From Conexibacter sp. (lineage in GTDB: Bacteria; Actinomycetota; Thermoleophilia; Solirubrobacterales; Solirubrobacteraceae): 10,227 bases of DNA. Each line of letters starts with the position of its first letter. The stretch's first letter is position 1. Both the position numbers and the translations under genes were made by a program. Below, one piece after another: positions 1 to 7,220 of this stretch. The stretch lies in NCBI GenBank assembly GCA_025964215.1, contig JAOPZG010000268.1, positions 1-10,227 of the forward strand, given 5' to 3'. A model generated the notes under the pieces. The model was not told the DNA's origin and searched no databases. It saw nothing but the letters and a program-made list of their open reading frames with translations.

Positions 1-2262
1 GAAGTCGCGTGTGAGCGGCCATGTACCCCAACTAGTCGGGTTTGCGAACGCCGTGCCCGTTGAGAGCTCCACGGTCAGGGCGCCGGTCGTAGCGTTTCGG
101 ATGACGGCGTCGTCGAGCTGGTCGCCGTTGACGTCCGCGTAGAGGATTTGGCCTGTCGTGGCGGTCGCGTTGGCGAGCGTCGCGGGGTCGAAGCAGCAGT
201 CGATGGTGAACGTGAAGCTCGTTGTCGGGCCGGCGACGGTGTGGTTACCCGCCAGGTCGGTCGCGCTGACCGACGCGGTGTGCGTGCCCGGGCCGAGGAT
301 CCCCGCTTCCCCGTTGATCGTGCGCGTGAGGCTGCAGCTGTTGGCGCAGGTCTGGGTCGCGGTATCGGCGACGTGGCCGTCGATGGTGATCGTCATGTTG
401 GCCACGCCCGAGCGGGCAGTGGCGTTCGACGATGCGTCGCCATCGGTCGCCTTGACGGTGAGCGAGAAGGAGCCAGCGTCCAGCGGCGTGGCGCGCTGGT
501 CCCAGAGGCTGCCGGAGAACGTGATGGTGGGCGCGGCGCGATCGAAGCGGACCTGCGCGGGGGCGCTGTTGGGGTTGGTCGCCGCGTCGGTGGCATGGGC
601 GGTGACAGTGGTGATCCCGTCGGGCAGTGCGGTGAGGTTGTAGGCGCCGGTGCTGACGGGGTCCTTGCCGCAGAGGGTGGCGGTCGGGCAGGTTCCCGGC
701 ACCGTCTGGGCGGCGAGTCCGGGAGCGCTGATGTCGACCTCCTTGGTGCCGAGCCCGTCGTCGGTGGAGGTCGCTGCGAGGCTGGTGGTGGCGTTCCACG
801 TCGCGCTGGGCTGCTGCAGCGTCACCACGGGGACCGTGTCGTCCTCGAGCGCGAGGCCGAGCGTGTGGATGTACTGCATGAAGTAGCTGCGCTCGCCCGC
901 GCCCGCCATCTTGATGCCGACCCGCGCGACGTTGCCCTTGTGATTGGCGTCGAACGGGTTCTGCCAGCTGCCCGCGTTCTGGGCGTAGTTCTGGTAGCTG
1001 GTGCAGATCGTCGGGACGGAGTCGGTCTCCGTCCCGCCCTTCGTCAAGTTCATCCAGGTACACGTCGGGAACCCGCCGCCGGCGTTCTGCCCGCTGTCGT
1101 GGCTCATACCCTGCACGGTGGCCTGCAGGATGCCGGCGGTGGGGCGGTCGGCGAGGCTGTACTCCCAGCCGTAGGACAGGTTGTCGACGAAGGTGAAGGA
1201 CTGGCTGATGCGCTGGTACATGCCGAAGCCCCAGCCGCCGTCGCCGTAGAACGGCGAGACAGGGGAGGCGCCCGTGTAGGCCCATGGGCGGCTCGCAAGG
1301 TCGTAGTCGGTGCGGCTGTCGCCGACCTGCGGGTCGACGGCGATCGGCCACTTGATGTCACGGCCGACATCATCGACGTGCAGGACCGGCTGACCGCCCT
1401 GCAGCGTCCAGCTGGTTGGCACCTCGACATGGTCGGCGTCCCACGCCTCGGGCGCGCCAACGGTCCCCTGCACGGCGCCGGAGCGATCGACGAGGTCGAG
1501 CATTGCGGGCTCCGGCGGCGACGCCATGTGCAGACGCGGTGTGACGCCGTCGGGGAGGTCGAGCCGCAGTGGGATGTCGGAGGGGCTGGAGGCTGAGCGC
1601 AGCGTGAACGCGAGCTCCGCCCCACTGGTGGTGGGTGTCACTAAGACGTCGGTGTCGGTCAGCGCGTTGGCCCAGACCACCGAGGCACCGACTTGGTCGG
1701 CGGTGCTGCGGTCGGAGCCCAGCAACGAGATGCCAAACCGTCCGACCTCGATCGGGCTCGCGAGCGTCGAGGGGAGAACGACCGACGTCGGCGAGTTGAC
1801 CGGACGGAAACCAGCTCCGTCCTGTACGAGGCTCGTGTCCACGGGCGCGAGGAGCCCGGTCGCCGCGCTGATGACGCGCATCGGCTCCGTCGAGGACAGC
1901 ACGACCCGCGAACCCGGGCGCGGCTGGATCGCCGCGCTGAGCTGATCGTCGCCGTAGGACAAGACCTTGGTGCCAGCCGGGAGCGCCAGCGGCCGCCACG
2001 GAGCCGCAGCCAACACTTCCGGAAGCTCGGTCTTGATCGTCGCCAACGCATCGGCGTTGGATTGGCCCGCGAACGCCGACGCTGACTCGGCGCGCTGCGC
2101 GACGGCCGCCGGATCGCTACTTCGAACCGGGGCGACCGGTGAGACCATCGACGGCGCCGGAAACGAAGCCGTCAAGCCCGCCGTGGGCTCCGGCGGCGAC
2201 GCTGAGCTCGAGCCGGAAACGACAAGCGCCAGAGCGCACGCACCTGCTCCTACACGACACAT
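1..2262 (-). CDS. Secreted multidomain surface protein with Ig-like and FG-GAP-type units (C-terminus outside window)
   Basis: The reading frame is open for 754 codons and leaves the window at the left edge. The product starts with a short hydrophobic signal-like stretch (about residues 1-20), then a Ser/Ala-rich segment. Residues 290-311 carry a VDD...WPIAVDP stretch. (W/Y)P-x-x-VDP segments are common in large secreted actinobacterial proteins, often before RHS or similar repeats. A Tyr/Trp/Gly-rich domain follows (about 315-474), then two Ig-like beta units (about 475-573 and 574-690; TDDGLGTKEVDI, TVKATDG, SATDLAGNH). At 710-718 DVNGDQLDD fits the calcium loop of FG-GAP/VCBS repeats. Paired cysteines suggest an exported, disulfide-bonded protein. 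I chose ATG at 2262; TTG at 2283 is an in-frame alternative, and an in-frame stop at 2308-2310 limits extension. The Shine-Dalgarno is weak. Likely role is cell-surface adhesion or envelope structure; the exact function is unknown. Confidence 0.82.
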   Translation of the reverse strand, partial: MCRVGAGACALALVVSGSSSASPPEPTAGLTASFPAPSMVSPVAPVRSSDPAAVAQRAESASAFAGQSNADALATIKTELPEVLAAAPWRPLALPAGTKVLSYGDDQLSAAIQPRPGSRVVLSSTEPMRVISAATGLLAPVDTSLVQDGAGFRPVNSPTSVVLPSTLASPIEVGRFGISLLGSDRSTADQVGASVVWANALTDTDVLVTPTTSGAELAFTLRSASSPSDIPLRLDLPDGVTPRLHMASPPEPAMLDLVDRSGAVQGTVGAPEAWDADHVEVPTSWTLQGGQPVLHVDDVGRDIKWPIAVDPQVGDSRTDYDLASRPWAYTGASPVSPFYGDGGWGFGMYQRISQSFTFVDNLSYGWEYSLADRPTAGILQATVQGMSHDSGQNAGGGFPTCTWMNLTKGGTETDSVPTICTSYQNYAQNAGSWQNPFDANHKGNVARVGIKMAGAGERSYFMQYIHTLGLALEDDTVPVVTLQQPSATWNATTSLAATSTDDGLGTKEVDISAPGLAAQTVPGTCPTATLCGKDPVSTGAYNLTALPDGITTVTAHATDAATNPNSAPAQVRFDRAAPTITFSGSLWDQRATPLDAGSFSLTVKATDGDASSNATARSGVANMTITIDGHVADTATQTCANSCSLTRTINGEAGILGPGTHTASVSATDLAGNHTVAGPTTSFTFTIDCCFDPATLANATATTGQILYADVNGDQLDDAVIRNATTGALTVELSTGTAFANPTSWGTWPLTRDF

Positions 2263-2716
2263 CAAGACCCGCCGGCCGATCAAGTAATTCAACGCAAATC
2301 CGTTCGCTCAAGAACCCACTCAATATGACCTATGCAGTGAGAGACAGCGATCGAACCTCAGCGCCTTGATCATAAGAGCAGACCAACACGATGACGCGCC
2401 GCAAGCCAAACCTGACATTGTCCGGCAACAGACCCGTCGCTCCTGCGGCTGCAGAAACACAGCCCTGCCAGGGACCCGCACGCACGTGACGCGAGACCCA
2501 GGCCCAGCTCCCGACGCCCGCCGACCGCCCACCCGCGAGCGACGCGCGAGAGCAAGGCTCGCGGGGCATTGGTCAGACCGTTCTCAACGTGCGGCGGCCG
2601 TGAGCTCTTGGAGCCCCTTCGCGGCCCGCGCACGATGTGGTTGCGTCTCGCGCCGCTTGGGCTGCGTGCGGACATGGCTCCGGCGGCGGACGCGGCTGAG
2701 ATAGACCATCGGGCGT
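2263..2716. other. Divergent intergenic region between surface protein and recombinase
   Basis: No convincing gene is seen. The left third is less GC-rich than its surroundings and should hold the promoter of the minus-strand surface protein. A TATGAT hexamer on the minus strand (2369-2374) resembles a -10 box, but no matching -35 lies 16-18 nt upstream, so it is only a candidate. The right part holds an 8-bp inverted repeat and leads into the recombinase, whose frame is closed by a stop at 2702-2704. Large serine recombinases usually lie next to their own attachment site, so this gap is a natural place for one. No site can be named from one sequence. Confidence 0.5.
2532..2565. repeat. 8-bp perfect inverted repeat
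   Basis: CCCGCGAG (2532-2539) and CTCGCGGG (2558-2565) are perfect inverted copies separated by 18 nt. No T-run follows on either strand, so this is not a classical intrinsic terminator. It lies about 150 bp upstream of the recombinase start and could be a protein-binding site or part of a recombination site. Chance is also possible at this GC content. Confidence 0.4.
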
Positions 2717-4864
2717 ATGACTACGCCCTCGCGTCGTGTGCGCTTGGACGGCTACGTTCGCGTCTCGGATGTGCGAGGCCGATCCGGCCCGTCGTTCATC
2801 TCCCCGGCGGTGCAGCGGGAGCGGATCGAGGCGTGGTGCGAGCTCTACAACGCGCGGCTTGGCTCGGTCTTCGAGGAGCTCGACGAGTCGGGCCGCCGCG
2901 CCGACCGTCCGCTGCTGGAGCAGGCAATGCAGCGCATCGAGCTGGGCTTGAGCGACGGGATCATCGTGGCGGTGCTGAGTCGCTTCGGTCGCTCGCTGGC
3001 CGACTCCACCGCGCACCTCGCGCGGATCGAGGCCGCCGGCGGCACGTTCATCTCGGTGCAGGAGCAGTTCGATCTCAGCACCGACCATGGGCGGTTGATG
3101 CTGCGCCACATGCTCGCCTACGACGAGTACGAGTCAGACCGGATCCGCAGCAACTGGGACGAGGCGAGACGGCGCGCCACCGCCCGCGGCGTTCACAACG
3201 GCCCCTACGCCCCGGTCGGCTATCGGCGCCGGGCCGATGGCCGGCTGCGGGTCGACTACCGCAAGGCCGAGCACGTCCGCGACGCGTTCGCGATGCGCGC
3301 AGAGGGCGCGTCGCTGGCCGACGTCGGCCGCTATCTCCGCGCGAGCGGAGTGCGCACGGGGCGCGGGACGATGGTCTGGGAGCCCTCGGCGGTCGAGCGG
3401 ATGCTGGCCTCGCGCGTCTATCTCGGCGAGATCCACACCGGCCCCTACGTCTGCGTGAATGCGCACCCGGCGCTCGTCGACCTCGTGACGTGGCGGCTGG
3501 CGCGCCATCAGCCCGCCCGCCGCACGGTGCCGCCGAGGCCGGGGCTGCTCTACGGGATCCTGCGCTGCGCGAGCTGCCGCTCCTACCTGACGATGTGGTC
3601 GGGGCGCAGCGACGGCATCGACCGGATGTATCGCTGCGCCCGGAAGCTCAAGCAGCGCGGCGCCTGCCCTCACCGCGCATGGGTGACCGCCTCGACCATG
3701 GACGCCCTGGCCGAGGACCTCCTCTTCGCCGCCGCGCGCCGCCGTCCGCAGATCGCGCGCAAGACCCAGGCCGCCCTGCTGCGTGCCGAGGGGGACCTGG
3801 TCGTCGCCGAGGAGCGGCTGGTGCGCTACCGCGACAACGACCGCCTCCTCGAGGTCCTCGACGAAGACCAATACCTTGCCGGTCTCGCCGTCCGTGCCGA
3901 GGCCGCCCGGGAGGCCACCGGCGAGCTGCAATACCTGCGCAGCGCGAGCGCCGGGGTCGATGCGATTCGGCTGCGCGGCGTCGAGCGGCGCTGGCCGACG
4001 ATGGATCTCGCCGAGCGCCGGGCCGCGCTGGCCTGCGTGTTCGACGCGATCTTCCTCGACCCGCACCGCGGAGCGGTCGAGGACCGCGTGTGGATCTGCG
4101 AGCGCGGCGAGGCCCCCTCCGCCCTGCCCGTACCCGGACGTCCGAGATCCCCAAGAGCGTTCGCGTTCCCGACCGCGGCGCGGAAGCTCTCGCGGCAGCG
4201 GCGACGGATCATGGCCGCCCGCCGCCACGGCTGGGACGACACGGAGATCGAGCGCCGCCTGAAGGCCTTCATCAACGGCCGTGACGTCTTCCCAACCCCG
4301 CAGCAGCTGATCGGTGCCGGTGAGCGGCGGCTCTACGACCACGTCGAGCTCCGTGGCGGCGGACCGTTGTGGGCCAGCCGGCTCGGCGTGAGCTTCGATC
4401 AGGGTAAGCGAGCAAAGCTGCTGCGCTGGACCGAGGACCGCGTCCGCAACGAGCTCTCCGCCTTCCTTGCCGACCGCGACCAGTGGCCGACGCTCGCCGA
4501 GTTCCACGCCTGCGGCAAGACCCAGCTCTGGCGCGCCGTCGGCCGCCTCGGCGGAATCGAGCTTTGGGCTGACCGTTTCGGGCTGCCGATGTCGAACTTC
4601 CGCGGCCCACACCTCGCCTGGTCTGAGGAGCGCATCGAGACCGAGCTCCGCAGGCTCATCGCCGGCCGCACCGCCTGGCCCAGGCGCCGCGAGTTCAGCG
4701 CCGCCGGGCTCGACGGCTGCTACGCCGCGCTGTGGCGCGGTGCCGGCGTCCCCGCCTGGGCCAAGCGCATGGGCGTCACCCCACCCCCACCTTGCCGCGG
4801 CGGCCGCAAACCCAGCCGCCACCGAGAGCCGACGGCCTCGACGCCGGAACTCGTACCCGGCTAG
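2717..4864 (+). CDS. Large serine recombinase (site-specific integrase) with a triple-repeat C-terminal extension
   Basis: A 715-residue serine recombinase, at the long end of its family. The resolvase-type catalytic domain spans about residues 10-150. It has the YVRVS motif with the likely nucleophile Ser17, a LSRFGRS motif (Arg89 region), and the helix GRLMLRHMLAYDEYESDR. A recombinase domain follows (about 158-260; GPYAPVGYRRR). A zinc ribbon carries Cys284, Cys287, Cys307 and Cys317. A helical, coiled-coil-like segment spans about 350-415. Residues 504-689 hold three repeats of about 57 residues, not part of the usual architecture. Family members join attP and attB through a covalent Ser-DNA link and move prophages or integrative elements. 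The start is the first ATG after an in-frame stop at 2702-2704; the RBS is weak. The gene is convergent with the regulator operon. Catalytic motifs look intact, so it is probably functional. No other phage or conjugation genes are visible. Confidence 0.93.
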   Translation: MTTPSRRVRLDGYVRVSDVRGRSGPSFISPAVQRERIEAWCELYNARLGSVFEELDESGRRADRPLLEQAMQRIELGLSDGIIVAVLSRFGRSLADSTAHLARIEAAGGTFISVQEQFDLSTDHGRLMLRHMLAYDEYESDRIRSNWDEARRRATARGVHNGPYAPVGYRRRADGRLRVDYRKAEHVRDAFAMRAEGASLADVGRYLRASGVRTGRGTMVWEPSAVERMLASRVYLGEIHTGPYVCVNAHPALVDLVTWRLARHQPARRTVPPRPGLLYGILRCASCRSYLTMWSGRSDGIDRMYRCARKLKQRGACPHRAWVTASTMDALAEDLLFAAARRRPQIARKTQAALLRAEGDLVVAEERLVRYRDNDRLLEVLDEDQYLAGLAVRAEAAREATGELQYLRSASAGVDAIRLRGVERRWPTMDLAERRAALACVFDAIFLDPHRGAVEDRVWICERGEAPSALPVPGRPRSPRAFAFPTAARKLSRQRRRIMAARRHGWDDTEIERRLKAFINGRDVFPTPQQLIGAGERRLYDHVELRGGGPLWASRLGVSFDQGKRAKLLRWTEDRVRNELSAFLADRDQWPTLAEFHACGKTQLWRAVGRLGGIELWADRFGLPMSNFRGPHLAWSEERIETELRRLIAGRTAWPRRREFSAAGLDGCYAALWRGAGVPAWAKRMGVTPPPPCRGGRKPSRHREPTASTPELVPG
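4226..4783 (+). repeat. Three tandem ~57-residue modules encoded in the recombinase 3' end
   Basis: Residues 504-560, 569-625 and 633-689 of the recombinase align by eye. Each begins with W-(T/S/D)-(E/D), then an amphipathic helix (IERRLKAFI, VRNELSAFL, IETELRRLI), G/D-R, FP or WP, a short helix ending in Gly, and a final W-A-x-R-(L/F/M)-G. The layout resembles the small helical repeats seen with homing endonucleases and other DNA-binding proteins. A DNA-contacting role is inference. Copies have diverged clearly in protein sequence, so the duplication is old. Confidence 0.75.
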
Positions 4865-4893
4865 TCGCAGTCGGCATCGGCGAGCGGGTCGGC

Positions 4894-4915
4894 GAGCGCG
4901 CGAGCGGTCGCGCTC
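4894..4915. terminator. Possible hairpin between convergent genes
   Basis: GAGCGCG (4894-4900) and CGCGCTC (4909-4915) form a 7-bp stem with an 8-nt loop. It sits between the ends of the recombinase (stop at 4864) and the MarR-family gene (stop from 4929), where a bidirectional terminator is expected. No U-tract follows on either strand, so the assignment rests mostly on position. Confidence 0.35.
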
Positions 4916-4928
4916 AAGCAACATCGCG

Positions 4929-5438
4929 CTACGCCCACCGCGGGGGCGTTGGTGCTGGCTCGGGCGCGCGAGCGCTTTCGACCTTGCCGCGCATCGCCTC
5001 GACGTCACGCTCGACCAACTCAACCAGGCACAGCACGAACTTGACGAGTGCTTCGCGCTCGTCTGGCGGCCAGTCGATGATCTCGCGGGCTGCGTCGATT
5101 CGGCTGGAGGGGGCCAGCGGTAGGTCCGCGGCGGCCTCGTCGGTCACCGTGAGCCGCACGTCGTGGTTGTTGCCTGAACCACCGTCGCGGCGTAGGAGCC
5201 CGGCGGCGACGAGCCGGTTGATGACGCCGGTGGTCCCGCTCGGGGAGATCCCTAGCGCGCGGGCCAGCTCCCCTGGCCGCATCATGCCCGCGCGATCGAT
5301 CATCCCGACCGCCCGCACGTCGCTCGGCGCCAGCCCGCGCGACGCCGCGACCGCGGCCACGTAACCAATGACGGCGTCGGCAAGGCGAGCGAGGCCGTCG
5401 GCGAGCGCACGGTCGACATCGCCCGCGGGGTCACGCAT
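4929..5438 (-). CDS. MarR-family winged-helix transcriptional regulator
   Basis: A 169-residue protein with the MarR layout. An N-terminal helix pair (about 8-33) is followed by a winged helix-turn-helix (about 40-104). The pattern MRPGELARALGISPSGTTG, then VINRLVAAGLLRR, then a wing (HDVRLTVTDEA) is typical. A C-terminal dimerisation helix lies at about 125-150, followed by a Pro/Ala-rich tail. The family forms dimers that bind palindromic operators and often release DNA on binding small phenolic or similar ligands. The frame stays open to 5540, but I chose ATG at 5438 because homology-like sequence starts there and the arrangement ATGCGTGA overlaps the upstream IclR stop by 8 nt, which implies translational coupling. 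The target genes are unknown; autoregulation of the operon is plausible. Confidence 0.88.
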   Translation of the reverse strand: MRDPAGDVDRALADGLARLADAVIGYVAAVAASRGLAPSDVRAVGMIDRAGMMRPGELARALGISPSGTTGVINRLVAAGLLRRDGGSGNNHDVRLTVTDEAAADLPLAPSSRIDAAREIIDWPPDEREALVKFVLCLVELVERDVEAMRGKVESARAPEPAPTPPRWA

Positions 5439-6156
5439 CTCGCTCGACCGCCAAGGTTTCGCTGAGCTCCCGTGCGCTTCGCACGACGAGCCGCGCCGCG
5501 TAGTGGTCGAGCCCGATGCCGTGGACTTGCAGGGCGGCAACCGTCTCGCCGGCGTCGACGATCGGCGCCGCGGCAGCGCTCATGCCCGCGGCCTCGCCGG
5601 TCTGGATTGCATAGCCGTCGGCTCGGACCGCCTCGAGCTCGCGACGGAGCGAGAGCGGGTCGGTGATCGTCTGGTCGGCTCGCCGTTCGAGCGTGGTCGC
5701 GAGGACGCTGTCGCGCCAGCGGTCGCGACGAGCGAGCAGCACCTTGCCGCCCGCGCAGCAGTGCGCGGGGACCACCTGCTGGACGGCGGGGCCGATGACC
5801 TCGCCGTCGGTGCCGCAGCGCAGCACGCAGAGCACCGACTGGTAGCTGGGCATGAGCAGCTCGGCGATCGCGTCGGTGCGCTCGTGGGCCAGTGCGACAT
5901 AGGGTCGGGCATGCCGGATGAGCGTCGAGTTGTTCAGGGTCTGCCCAGCCAATGCCACCAGCCGCATCGTCGGCCGATAGCGCCACCGGGGACCGGCGCC
6001 GCGCACCAGGTACTCCTCCTCCACCAGCTGACCGACCACTCGCCGAACGGTCCTGGGGTTCGCGCCGAGCGCCTCGGCGAGCTGCGGCACCGACAGCGGC
6101 GCGTAGGCCAACAACTCGAGCACGCGCATCGTGCGCGCGACGTGCCAGGCCTCCAT
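5431..6156 (-). CDS. IclR-family transcriptional regulator
   Basis: A 241-residue protein with the two domains of IclR regulators. The N-terminal winged helix (about 5-60) has a helix-turn-helix at about 21-45 (LSVPQLAEALGANPRTVRRV). The C-terminal effector domain shows family hallmarks: PAHCCAGGKVLLA, then ITDPLSLRRELEAVRADGYA, GEAAGMSAAAAPI and VAALQVHG. Family members usually respond to small aromatic or organic acids and control catabolic genes, as repressor or activator. ATG at 6156 is preferred over GTG at 6168 because a GGAGG Shine-Dalgarno lies 5 nt upstream. The 3' end overlaps the MarR-family start by 8 nt, so the two regulators are probably made together. No catabolic gene lies nearby, so the target is elsewhere or is the neighbouring unknown genes. 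Confidence 0.9.
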   Translation of the reverse strand: MEAWHVARTMRVLELLAYAPLSVPQLAEALGANPRTVRRVVGQLVEEEYLVRGAGPRWRYRPTMRLVALAGQTLNNSTLIRHARPYVALAHERTDAIAELLMPSYQSVLCVLRCGTDGEVIGPAVQQVVPAHCCAGGKVLLARRDRWRDSVLATTLERRADQTITDPLSLRRELEAVRADGYAIQTGEAAGMSAAAAPIVDAGETVAALQVHGIGLDHYAARLVVRSARELSETLAVERDA

Positions 6157-6161
6157 CACCG

Positions 6162-6166
6162 CCTCC
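6162..6166 (-). promoter_or_regulatory. Shine-Dalgarno of the IclR-family gene
   Basis: GGAGG on the minus strand lies 5 nt before the ATG at 6156. It is the strongest ribosome-binding site seen in the window and decides the start over the GTG at 6168, which would begin one base upstream of this site and overlap it. Confidence 0.75.
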
Positions 6167-6198
6167 ACGCGCGGAACCAGACGTGCTCTCCGCGACGG

Positions 6199-6452
6199 CT
6201 AGTCACGGAGAGCGTCGAAGCAGACCGCAGCGCGTGTCGGGAGCACACTGTCGCCGTCACGGCGCAGCAGACCGCAGGCCACGAGGTCGCGGACCGCGCG
6301 ATCGTACGCGTCGACCCGGCCGAAGTCCCGGCAGCCGGCCAGCATCTCGCGCCGCAGCTACTCGGCACTGAATATGCGGAATACAGCATCAGGGCCAGCA
6401 TGGGCACGGCCCGCTGCCAGGTCTCGTCGGAGATCCCCTCCTGCTCCGGCAT
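6199..6452 (-). pseudogene. Broken small winged-helix-like gene
   Basis: ATG at 6452 starts directly after the stop of the upstream gene and reads a protein-like N-terminus (MPEQEGISDETWQRAVPMLA). The rest of that frame, to a stop at 6156, has the Ser/Arg/Ala/Cys composition of out-of-frame sequence. Another frame instead gives a coherent C-terminal part: RIFSAE, then TAG (6358-6360), then LRREMLAGCRDFGRVDAYDR, AVRDLVACGLLRRDGDSV and LPTRAAVCFDALRD, ending at TAG 6199-6201. AVRDLVACGLLRRDG is the typical recognition-helix/wing pattern of a winged helix. The gene therefore appears to carry a frameshift near 6375-6400 plus a stop that probably replaced a Glu codon (GAG to TAG). A 48-residue remnant could still start at ATG 6345. 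A sequencing error could explain the frameshift, but the extra stop makes true decay more likely. Confidence 0.65.
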
Positions 6453-7220
6453 CTAGCGCTCCGCGTCTGCGTGCTGCTGCGCGAGCTGCAGCAGGCCGTG
6501 GACGGTACGGCGGTCGGCGGCGATCGCCTCGTCGGCCTCGGTGATCTCCTCGGGCTCGGTCAGGCGCTCGCGGCTGTCCAGGCGGTCGAGGACCCTCATC
6601 GCCAAGTCAGCGCGGAGCCGGTCGAGCTCTACGAGGTGCCCGGGTGCGATCGTCACCGTGACGGTCTCGTTCTGGGCGGTGGGCAGCCAGCCGATGGTGT
6701 CCAGGACGGCGAGCGCGTCGCGGAAGATCGCCGCGGCGTCCAGGAGCTCGGCCGGCGCGAGATCGAGGACCTCCTCGAATCGATGGTGGTTGTAGTCCAA
6801 GACCTGCAGCGTCTGGGAGCGCAGGACCTCGCGCAGGCCCGGGTCGAGCGAGACGACCCGCCGCTGAGGCCGGCTGCGCGCTGCGACCAGCGCGCGGTCG
6901 CGGAGCTCAAGCAGACCTCGTGTGACGCTGGCGAGATGCTCAACCTCGCCGACCTCCTCAGCGTTCTCAGGCCACTCAGGTTGCAGCCAGCCCGCCGCGC
7001 CCGCGGCCAACTCGGCGACCTGCACCGGGGTCAGCGAGCCAGCAAGGAACCCATCGCGCAGATGCGCGGCTTCGACAACGGCGACCTGTCTCTCAGGGCT
7101 GTCGTCGCGATCGCAGGCCTGCCGGATCAGCTCGCGCAGCCACTCCTCGAAGGCGAAGACGAGACGATCGGGGATCGCCGCGAGCGGAACTTCGAACTCG
7201 ATACGGTCCGAGATGTCCAT
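6453..7220 (-). CDS. Uncharacterised 255-residue helical protein heading the regulator operon
   Basis: I do not recognise this family. The product is acidic and mainly helical, with no signal peptide or membrane segment, so it is probably cytoplasmic. Two parts can be told apart: residues 1-120 (helices rich in Glu, Arg and Ala, with a Pro/Trp-containing link WLQPEWPENAEE at about 78-89) and residues 121-255. The second part begins VVSLDPGLREVL, contains a beta-like TVTVTIAPGHLVEL and ends in long charged helices. ATG at 7220 has GGAG 10 nt upstream. Its stop is immediately followed by the ATG of the broken winged-helix gene, so this is the first gene of the operon that includes the IclR- and MarR-family regulators. 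The plus-strand ORF across it reads as antisense. A role as partner or target of the regulators is possible but unproven. Confidence 0.8.
   Translation of the reverse strand: MDISDRIEFEVPLAAIPDRLVFAFEEWLRELIRQACDRDDSPERQVAVVEAAHLRDGFLAGSLTPVQVAELAAGAAGWLQPEWPENAEEVGEVEHLASVTRGLLELRDRALVAARSRPQRRVVSLDPGLREVLRSQTLQVLDYNHHRFEEVLDLAPAELLDAAAIFRDALAVLDTIGWLPTAQNETVTVTIAPGHLVELDRLRADLAMRVLDRLDSRERLTEPEEITEADEAIAADRRTVHGLLQLAQQHADAER

Noticed and set aside
148..1596. 482-codon plus-strand ORF
   Set aside because: It is exactly antisense, codon for codon, to the secreted protein frame. Its Arg/Gly/Val-rich content is typical of a GC-driven shadow, while the minus frame reads as Ig-like and FG-GAP sequence.
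245..1999. Minus-strand ORFs of 368 and 209 codons in other frames
   Set aside because: Rich in Arg, His and Pro with no domain-like pattern; they overlap the surface protein in a different frame.
2330..2420. tRNA-like stretch on the minus strand with GGTTCGATC
   Set aside because: The bases flanking the loop do not form a T-arm stem and no anticodon arm or acceptor stem can be built.
2569..4284. 571-codon plus-strand ORF overlapping the recombinase
   Set aside because: Arg/Ala/Gly-rich shadow; the overlapping frame has all recombinase motifs.
3134..5023. 629-codon minus-strand ORF across the recombinase
   Set aside because: Antisense shadow, with composition mirroring the real gene.
6156..6452. 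98-residue intact protein whose stop overlaps the IclR start
   Set aside because: The C-terminal half has out-of-frame composition while another frame gives a coherent winged-helix-like sequence, so it is called a pseudogene.
5368..6456. 362-codon plus-strand ORF across the IclR-family gene
   Set aside because: Antisense; the minus strand has clear IclR motifs and a strong ribosome site.
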